Positions 1 through 5,339 of a DNA stretch of 6,358 bases are shown here, piece after piece (within the stretch, counting starts at the first letter, position 1; the number at the start of each line of letters is the position of its first letter). The translations under genes were made by a program, and so were the position numbers. The notes under the pieces were generated by a model. The model did not search any database. It was not told the DNA's origin and saw only the letters and a list, made by a program, of their open reading frames with translations. Source of the stretch: Nanobdellota archaeon (GTDB taxonomy: Archaea; Nanobdellota; Nanobdellia; Woesearchaeales; JAHJBD01); the NCBI GenBank assembly GCA_018813725.1, contig JAHJBD010000174.1, positions 1 to 6,358 on the forward strand, in the 5' to 3' direction.

Positions 1-907
1 CGGCGCTGGTTTCATCGGCAGCCACCTTTGTAAATACCTGATTGAAAAGGGTGAAGAAGTACTTTGCATGGATAACCTTTTCACAGGCAGCAAGAAGAAT
101 ATTGAGCCACTGCTTTCAAATTGTAACTTTGAATTCATCAGGCATGACATAATCCAACCGATATTTTTGGAAGTTGACCAGATATACAACCTTGCCTGTC
201 CTGCTTCACCTGTGCATTATCAATGGGATCCTATTAAAACAACCCTTACCAGCACTGTAGGGATATACAATATGCTTGGAATTGCTAAAAGGTGCAAAGC
301 AAGGATTTTGCAGGCATCCACCTCAGAGATTTATGGTGATCCTAAAGAGCACCCACAAAAGGAGAGCTATTGGGGCCATGTAAATACTTTGGGCCCAAGA
401 GCCTGCTATGATGAGGGTAAAAGGGTAGCAGAAACATTTATGATGAATTATTATAGGGAAAACAAGGTAGATATCCGGATTATAAGGATATTTAACACAT
501 TTGGTCCAAATATGGCCGAAGATGACGGAAGGGTGATCTCAAATTTCATATTGCAGGCACTAAACAACGAGCCAATTACTATTTATGGTGACGGCTCTCA
601 AACCAGAAGCTTCTGCTATGTATCTGATCTGATCGAAGGTATGTACAGGATGATGAACAGTGATTTTATCGGTCCGGTTAACCTGGGTAATCCAGATGAA
701 AAGACAATTTTAGAGATTGCTAAGAAGATTATTGAACTTACTGGCTCAAAGTCAGAGGTTATCTTTAAAGAATTACCCAAAGATGATCCGGTGAGGAGAA
801 AGCCGGATATTACGCTCGCTATGCAAAAGCTGGGATGGCAACCTAAGGTTAACATAAACGATGGTCTTAGGTCTACGATAGAATATTTTAAATTAAATAG
901 TATCTGA
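1..907 (+). CDS. uxs: UDP-glucuronate decarboxylase (UDP-xylose synthase), 5'-truncated
   Basis: This extended short-chain dehydrogenase/reductase converts UDP-glucuronate to UDP-xylose in the cytoplasm, using tightly bound NAD+. The reading frame starts at base 2, and base 1 is the last base of a preceding codon. The first visible residues, GAGFIGSHL, are most of the NAD-binding glycine motif, so only about ten N-terminal residues lie off the left edge; 301 are present. The catalytic set is visible: T107-S108-E109 in STSEIYGD, then Y136 and K140 in YDEGK. R266 in DDPVRRKPD matches the conserved substrate-binding arginine of the family. The blocks EHPQKESYWGHVN, RIFNTFGPNM, DGRVISNFI and YGDGSQTRSFCYV are typical of this enzyme rather than of dTDP-glucose dehydratase or UDP-glucose epimerase. 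The ATG at base 68 is internal and not the real start. The downstream glycosyltransferases suggest that xylose goes into a surface glycan. The family assignment is firm; the fate of the sugar is inferred. Confidence 0.95.
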   Translation, partial: GAGFIGSHLCKYLIEKGEEVLCMDNLFTGSKKNIEPLLSNCNFEFIRHDIIQPIFLEVDQIYNLACPASPVHYQWDPIKTTLTSTVGIYNMLGIAKRCKARILQASTSEIYGDPKEHPQKESYWGHVNTLGPRACYDEGKRVAETFMMNYYRENKVDIRIIRIFNTFGPNMAEDDGRVISNFILQALNNEPITIYGDGSQTRSFCYVSDLIEGMYRMMNSDFIGPVNLGNPDEKTILEIAKKIIELTGSKSEVIFKELPKDDPVRRKPDITLAMQKLGWQPKVNINDGLRSTIEYFKLNSI

Positions 908-932
908 TACACAATTGAGTGACCGCATTAAG

Positions 933-1964
933 ATGGCAAAAAAGAAAATTCTTTTCATCAACCATGAAGAAAGCATCACTGGAGCTCCAAAAGTATTGTT
1001 TCAGTTAGCACGTACATTAAAAACCGAATATGATGTGGCTATGCTGTCAATGATGAAAGGTGCAATGCATAACCAATTTGAACAGGAATTTCAACAGGTA
1101 TTATACCCGGAAATACCCCGTAAGCAACAGGATTTTGATTTTGCAAAAAAGCTGATACTTTCCTTAAATCCAGATATGGTGTATGGGAATACTATTGTCA
1201 GCCATAATTATGTGAATGCTGCGAAAACTTTAGGGATTGCCAATATAATGCATATTCATGAGCTTGAACCATCATTTAGGCATTTTTTGTCAGATGAGGA
1301 GATCAAAAAATTTCATACTTATTCAGATTCCTTTATTGCCGTATCAACTGAGTTAAAAGAATATCTGATCAGCATATTGTGCAACAATGTCACAATGATT
1401 AATGAATTTATAGATTATAATGAGATTATTTCCATGGCCAAGGATTATGTTGATGCCCCTAAGACAAACGTTATCTGTATAGGTTCATTGATAAAAAGAA
1501 AAGGCCCAGACATTTTCTATGAAGTAGCAAATGATCTGAAACAGTTCAAATTTACCTGGGTTGGCGGCCAAGATAATAATGAATTCTTTAAAGAAGAATT
1601 GGATAATCTATATCATCTTAGCCAAACGAATAACCCATATCCATATCTTCAGAAAGCAGACATTTTTGTGCTCCCTTCAAGAGAAGATCCATTTCCTCTT
1701 GTTTGCTTGGAAGCGATGGCCTTAGGAAAACCTGTTATCGCTTTCAGGGATAGTGGAGGGATACACAAAGCTATCAGTAATGACTGTGGGATTATATTAG
1801 ATGAGATGACATCTGCAGCTATATCAAAAGCGGTGTTACTGCTGATTGAGAATAAGAATCTTCAGAAAAAGCTAGGTGAAAATGGCAGAAAAAAGGTCAA
1901 ACAAGATTATGATATTGATAAGATGGTGCCAAAGATCAAAGATGTGATTATGTCCGCACTATAA
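933..1964 (+). CDS. GT4-type glycosyltransferase, first of a tandem pair
   Basis: This is a GT-B fold glycosyltransferase, 343 residues, probably a retaining enzyme that moves a sugar from a nucleotide donor to a lipid-linked glycan at the inner face of the membrane. The N-terminal Rossmann domain begins KKILFINHEESITGAPK and contains HIHELE at residues 107-112. The C-terminal donor domain starts near G184-S185, has K188-R189-K190-G191 for phosphate contact, and ends with ADIFVLPSREDPFPLVCLE followed by AMALGKPVIAF. The usual E-x7-E pair reads D252-x7-E260 here, although E251 sits next to D252. No membrane segment is seen. The ATG at 933 was chosen because it aligns with the start of the neighbouring paralogue (MKKKILFVNHEES). 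An in-frame TTG at 915 would add six residues. Neither start has a clear Shine-Dalgarno site. The stop overlaps the next start by one base (TAATG). Donor and acceptor cannot be read from the sequence. Confidence 0.88.
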   Translation: MAKKKILFINHEESITGAPKVLFQLARTLKTEYDVAMLSMMKGAMHNQFEQEFQQVLYPEIPRKQQDFDFAKKLILSLNPDMVYGNTIVSHNYVNAAKTLGIANIMHIHELEPSFRHFLSDEEIKKFHTYSDSFIAVSTELKEYLISILCNNVTMINEFIDYNEIISMAKDYVDAPKTNVICIGSLIKRKGPDIFYEVANDLKQFKFTWVGGQDNNEFFKEELDNLYHLSQTNNPYPYLQKADIFVLPSREDPFPLVCLEAMALGKPVIAFRDSGGIHKAISNDCGIILDEMTSAAISKAVLLLIENKNLQKKLGENGRKKVKQDYDIDKMVPKIKDVIMSAL

Positions 1965-3025
1965 TGAAAAAGAAAATATTATTTGTAAACCATGAAGAAT
2001 CCCGCACAGGCGCACCAAAGATATTATTCGATGTGGCCAGTGCTTTCAGATGGGAATACAATATTGTTATGGTGTCAAAGAAGCAAGGGAGCATGCATGA
2101 AGAGTTTATAGATCACTTTGAGAGGATAATTTATCCACATGACTTTAGCAAAGAGGCTATAAAAGACCTGATAAAGAGCATTAACCCAGATCTAGCCTAC
2201 ATAAATACAATGTCCTGCTTTAAGTTTGCCGAGGCAGCCAAAGCATTAGGGATCCCGACAATATTTCACCTGCATGAGCTTAATATGTCCATAAAGCCTT
2301 GCTTATCGCAGGAAGATGTAAAAAACTTTCCAGATTCTGCAGACATTTTTATCGCCTGTTCAGGGAAAGTGAAGGACTTCTTGGTGAGCCATCTTAGGTG
2401 CGAAGCATCTAAAGTCAGGATAGTCTACTCATTCATTTCGTATGATGATACAATTAACAAATCAACCGGAAAAGGATTAAGCATCAGCAAGGCTGGCCAA
2501 GTTATTATGGGTATGGGTTCGATAAGAGGCCAAACAGAGTTTGCTAGAAAAGGCATTGATTTTTTAATGGATGCTTGTTCAATTACAAACGCAAATGGCT
2601 GCCATAACCTTGGCTATTATTGGATTGGAAGCGTCCCTGAAATATTTACTAAAACAACAAACCAAAATTTCCAGTTTTTAGGCGAGCAGAAAAACCCTTT
2701 CGCATTGCTTAGAAAGGCTGACATTTTTGTCATGTGTTCAAGGGAAGAGCCTCTTGGATTAGCAGCTTTGGAAGCGATGGCATTAGGAAAACCAGTTATT
2801 GCTTTTAAAGATGGGGGCGGGATAGTAGATGCGATAGGTGATTGCGGGATCATAGTCGATGAGATGTCCCCTGCTGCCTTAGCAATGGAAATAGAGGCAT
2901 TGTCCAAAGATCCGCAGTTAAGGCTTGCAATGGGAAAAAAAAGCAAAGAGAAAGTAAAGGCTAACTTTGATAAGGCAATTTTAATCCCGCAATTTAAGCA
3001 ATTGATCAAAGAGGTTATCAGATGA
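1964..3025 (+). CDS. GT4-type glycosyltransferase, second of a tandem pair
   Basis: This 353-residue GT-B fold glycosyltransferase is a close relative of the gene just upstream. The two align from their first residues (KKKILFVNHEESRTGAPK) through the middle HLHEL motif (residues 102-106) to the shared LEAMALGKPVIAF block. The donor-binding half begins near G185-S186, carries R195-K196-G197, and has a canonical E262-x7-E270 pair in SREEPLGLAALE, unlike the Asp version upstream. Compared with its sister it has several extra residues around RGQTEFARKG and a different loop before the ADIFV strand, so donor or acceptor may differ. Its ATG shares one base with the preceding stop, and no strong Shine-Dalgarno site precedes it, which suggests translation by re-initiation. 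The stop overlaps the following GT2 gene as ATGA. No signal peptide or membrane helix is visible. The class is firm and the sugar specificity unknown. Confidence 0.9.
   Translation: MKKKILFVNHEESRTGAPKILFDVASAFRWEYNIVMVSKKQGSMHEEFIDHFERIIYPHDFSKEAIKDLIKSINPDLAYINTMSCFKFAEAAKALGIPTIFHLHELNMSIKPCLSQEDVKNFPDSADIFIACSGKVKDFLVSHLRCEASKVRIVYSFISYDDTINKSTGKGLSISKAGQVIMGMGSIRGQTEFARKGIDFLMDACSITNANGCHNLGYYWIGSVPEIFTKTTNQNFQFLGEQKNPFALLRKADIFVMCSREEPLGLAALEAMALGKPVIAFKDGGGIVDAIGDCGIIVDEMSPAALAMEIEALSKDPQLRLAMGKKSKEKVKANFDKAILIPQFKQLIKEVIR
3010..3015 (+). promoter_or_regulatory. Ribosome binding site of the GT2 gene
   Basis: AGAGGT lies six bases before the ATG at 3022, inside the end of the upstream gene. 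It supports this start and coupled translation across the ATGA overlap. Confidence 0.6.
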
Positions 3026-3765
3026 CCATCTCGATCATATTGCCAAGCTTCAATTATTCTTGGTGCATAGGGCAAGCGATAGAATCGGTAGTAAATCAGA
3101 GTTATCAGGATTGGGAACTGATCATTGTTGATGATTGTTCTTCTGATGATTCCATAGATGTTATTAAGAGATACATTGACAACAAACCAAAAAAGATCAG
3201 ATTACTTAGCAATCCCAAGAATATTGGCCTTGCAAAGACGTATGAAAGAGGTGTCAATCACTCAGTAGGTGAATACATAGCTTTTATTGAGAGTGATGAT
3301 ATTTGGTCGCAGGATAAGCTTAAGACTCAAATTGCAACAATGGAAAGGAATCCCAGCGTTGTATTATCATATACAGATATCGAGCTATTTGGCACCAAAA
3401 ATGATTATTTTATGAAAAGAGCGGCAGAGATAGAAAGATACAAGATAAGTTTCAAGATTGCTGAAGGACCTGCTGATTTTACTAAGATTATATGTGATCG
3501 GACACCTATTTTGACACTATCTTCAGTAATGCTTAGGAGAACCGCATTATGTGGTATTGATTTTTCAGACAGGTATAAAGCATGGTTTGACTGGTGGCTT
3601 TATGCCCAATTAACCACTAAGGGTGAATTTTTCTTTATGCCTGAAAAGCTTACAACATGGAGAATTCATGAAAAGAGTTATAATTCAGTTTACCGCAAAG
3701 AGATTCAGGATTACCATGAATTCTTAAAGATGCAGGCATATATCAAGGAGTATCTAAAAATATGA
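3022..3765 (+). CDS. GT2-family glycosyltransferase
   Basis: This 247-residue inverting glycosyltransferase of the GT-A fold probably adds one sugar from a nucleotide donor to the growing glycan in the cytoplasm. The protein opens with the family signature ISIILPSFNY, followed by ESVVNQSYQDWELIIVDDCSSDDS, with the nucleotide-binding D37-D38. The metal-binding DxD equivalent is E90-S91-D92-D93 before IW. Later conserved positions are the LSSVMLRR strand, F189-D190-W191 (the usual acidic catalytic-base region) and W213-R-I-H216, which closes the fold. The length is normal for a single-domain GT2 with no membrane anchor. The start overlaps the preceding stop by four bases (ATGA) and is backed by the AGAGGT site. 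The end overlaps a short ORF in the same ATGA way. The substrate is unknown. Confidence 0.92.
   Translation: MTISIILPSFNYSWCIGQAIESVVNQSYQDWELIIVDDCSSDDSIDVIKRYIDNKPKKIRLLSNPKNIGLAKTYERGVNHSVGEYIAFIESDDIWSQDKLKTQIATMERNPSVVLSYTDIELFGTKNDYFMKRAAEIERYKISFKIAEGPADFTKIICDRTPILTLSSVMLRRTALCGIDFSDRYKAWFDWWLYAQLTTKGEFFFMPEKLTTWRIHEKSYNSVYRKEIQDYHEFLKMQAYIKEYLKI
3745..3750 (+). promoter_or_regulatory. Ribosome binding site ahead of the short ORF
   Basis: AAGGAG lies eleven bases before the ATG at 3762. It is among the best Shine-Dalgarno matches in the window, with slightly long spacing, and is the main reason to think the 33-codon ORF is or was translated. Confidence 0.45.
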
Positions 3766-3863
3766 AAACCGGAAAAGTGCTGAAGAGATTTTTCAGTAAC
3801 CCTGCAAAATCCTGGTTCAAACAGGAATCAAAAGGCACCTTGATCAAAATTGGTTATGAATAA
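3762..3863 (+). CDS. Short ORF, 33 residues: small peptide or truncated gene start
   Basis: The ATG overlaps the GT2 stop as ATGA, the same coupling used elsewhere in this operon, and AAGGAG lies upstream. The product starts MKTGKVLKRFFSNPAKSWFK and ends KGTLIKIGYE. It is strongly basic, with aromatic residues spaced as in an amphipathic helix, and lacks any recognisable domain. I do not recognise it as a known peptide. It could be a real small protein associated with the membrane. It could also be the intact 5' end of a former glycosyltransferase gene whose body was lost, which would explain the non-coding stretch that follows. Reading through the TAA gives only four more codons before another stop, so one point mutation does not account for it. 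The position argues for translation; the function is unknown. Confidence 0.4.
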   Translation: MKTGKVLKRFFSNPAKSWFKQESKGTLIKIGYE

Positions 3864-4007
3864 GACATGGACTGGTAACAATGAGACAAATAATTTGTTT
3901 AGAATTTCCAATAATAGATATTTATAGCATCTCCGTAACCCGCATGGAAGATTTCGATAGGTTTTCGACCCAGCAAAGAAAAACTATTGAATATTTGAGG
4001 TTAATAT
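3864..4007 (+). other. Intergenic stretch, the only real gap in the cluster
   Basis: These 144 bases separate the short ORF from the GT8 gene in an operon whose other junctions overlap or are under 30 bases. No strong hairpin with a T-run is seen, so there is no support for an intrinsic terminator. A weak promoter-like pair (TTGTTT at 3895-3900, TATTTA at 3919-3924, 18-base spacer) exists but is unconvincing in A+T-rich DNA. A 44-codon ORF from 3881 to 4015 overlaps the GT8 start by eight bases; it has no ribosome binding site and no recognisable product. The stretch may be the decayed remains of a deleted gene. Confidence 0.5.
3997..4001 (+). promoter_or_regulatory. Ribosome binding site of the GT8 fusion gene
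   Basis: GAGGT lies six bases before the ATG at 4008. It fixes that start and shows that this gene can be translated without coupling to an upstream frame. Confidence 0.6.
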
Positions 4008-5339
4008 ATGGATGAACTAAGATTTGATTTTAGACTTCCAGAGAAGCCTATACGTACTAAAGAGATGTTCATAATCCCTGGATGGTGTTTCTCGTCTGAA
4101 AAAAGGATAAAAAGGTTATATCTTGTATTTGGGGATGTTGAATTTGAATGCAATTATGGGATGATAAATACGTCTGCAGCAGGACATTATGACTCATTAA
4201 ATGCGAGAGATTCAGGATTTGCCTGCAAGTTATACTCCGCAAAGGCAGGCAATATACGCATATCTCTAAAAATGGAATACGCTGACAAGTCTATTATCTT
4301 ATATGAAACAAGCCGTTGTGTAATGGTACTAAATGGGTTTGATTACGCTAGAATACAAGGAAATAAACCCATATCTGCCATCCACGATATGCTTAAAGAC
4401 ATAAGGCTTCGTATAATATCCAAACATCTGGTATTCCGTACATGGCTTAAGCATTTATCTACTAGATTATATCCAAAACCAGTTACAAAAGGTGCCATTA
4501 CAATCGTATGTGCGGCCAATGAAAATTTTGCATTACCGCTTGAAGTCATGATCAGATCCTTGCTTGAGAATAGCAGGAGATATGAAAGGGTTTCCATTTA
4601 TATTCTCCAAAGAGATTTCTCGCATAAGAATAGACTGAAAATTTCAGCATGCAAGGCAAACATTATCTGGATAGATATTAAGCATGACAACCCATTGTTT
4701 AATCATCTTAAGGTATCTGACCATATTACTTTGGAATCATATTATCGGTTGTTTATCCCGGATCTGCTGCCAAAAGCAACTGATAAGGTGATATACTTAG
4801 ACTGCGACATTATTATAAATGATGACATAGGAAAATTATGGGACACTGATATTAAAGATAATTACTTGATGGCTGTACCTGAAATCCAAAAGGATTGCCT
4901 TTATGTATCATCCCAGCATGGATTAAAACTGTATAAAGAACTGTGTATTCCAGAAAAGACCAAATTATTTAACGCAGGAGTATTGCTTATTAATCTCAAA
5001 AGATGGAGGCAGGATAATTTTGCAGGGAAAGTTATTGACTACCTGGTTCAAGAAAAGGAGCATGTGAAATTGCACGATCAAGATGGATTAAACGCTATGG
5101 CAAAGGGAATATGGAAAGAGCTGAATCCCCGGTGGAACCTTCTAACCCAGATATTTGAATATTCTTCATGGAAGACCAGTCCATGGAGTAAAAGGTTGTA
5201 TTACCGTACATTAAATAATCCTGCAATAATCCATTACAACCATTTTGCTAAACCCTGGCATAAGAACAATTTTTATTATTATAATGACCTTTTCTACTAC
5301 TATCTTGATAAAACAAGCTGGAAGGGGTGGCGCCCTTGA
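4008..5339 (+). CDS. GT8-family glycosyltransferase with an extra N-terminal domain
   Basis: This 443-residue protein has two parts. Residues 1 to about 110 form a beta-rich module with GWCF, a central NYG, SGF and a closing run of short hydrophobic strands. I know this pattern as an accessory, probably beta-sandwich, domain attached to various glycan-building enzymes; its role is unclear. After a linker, residues from about 164 on are a retaining GT-A glycosyltransferase of family GT8 (LgtC-like, typically UDP-galactose or UDP-glucose donors). It opens ITIVCAANENFALPLEVMIR, has the metal-binding D265-C266-D267 in VIYLDCDIII, then F321-N322-A-G in FNAGVLLINLKRWR, H356-D-Q-D359 in the active-site region, and H412-F-A-K415-P-W near the C-terminus, where the family has its HFxGxxKPW motif. 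All key residues are present, so it should be active. No membrane helix is seen. The stop overlaps the next start (TTGA). The exact donor is unknown. Confidence 0.9.
   Translation: MDELRFDFRLPEKPIRTKEMFIIPGWCFSSEKRIKRLYLVFGDVEFECNYGMINTSAAGHYDSLNARDSGFACKLYSAKAGNIRISLKMEYADKSIILYETSRCVMVLNGFDYARIQGNKPISAIHDMLKDIRLRIISKHLVFRTWLKHLSTRLYPKPVTKGAITIVCAANENFALPLEVMIRSLLENSRRYERVSIYILQRDFSHKNRLKISACKANIIWIDIKHDNPLFNHLKVSDHITLESYYRLFIPDLLPKATDKVIYLDCDIIINDDIGKLWDTDIKDNYLMAVPEIQKDCLYVSSQHGLKLYKELCIPEKTKLFNAGVLLINLKRWRQDNFAGKVIDYLVQEKEHVKLHDQDGLNAMAKGIWKELNPRWNLLTQIFEYSSWKTSPWSKRLYYRTLNNPAIIHYNHFAKPWHKNNFYYYNDLFYYYLDKTSWKGWRP
5320..5330 (+). promoter_or_regulatory. Ribosome binding site of the repeat-GT4 fusion gene
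   Basis: The purine-rich run GGAAGGGGTGG ends five bases before the TTG at 5336. Its spacing fits that TTG better than the in-frame GTG at 5327, which lies inside the run. Confidence 0.5.

Noticed and set aside
616..912. 98-codon open frame on the minus strand
   Set aside because: It is the shadow of the decarboxylase gene, whose protein is clearly conserved in the plus frame; the product has no recognisable feature.
915..932. TTG at 915 as the start of the first GT4 gene
   Set aside because: It adds six residues not present in the paralogue and has no ribosome binding site; the ATG at 933 fits the alignment better, although neither is proven.
2617..3075. 152-codon open frame on the minus strand
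   Set aside because: It lies opposite the conserved donor domain of the second GT4 gene and the start of GT2; it is a frame shadow without ribosome binding site or motif.
3895..3924. Promoter-like pair TTGTTT and TATTTA with 18-base spacer
   Set aside because: It is a weak match in A+T-rich DNA, where such pairs arise by chance; no other support.
3965..3988. Possible TCGA-based hairpin or terminator in the gap
   Set aside because: The TCGA palindromes are only four bases long and no stable stem followed by T residues can be drawn.
4333..4372. Perfect 8-base inverted repeat (4333-4340 with 4365-4372) near the domain junction of the GT8 fusion
   Set aside because: The arms are short, the loop is 24 bases, it lies inside coding sequence and there is no T-run; probably chance.
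4343..4597. 84-codon open frame on the minus strand
   Set aside because: It is the shadow of the GT8 fusion gene, across the linker and the first GT8 strand.
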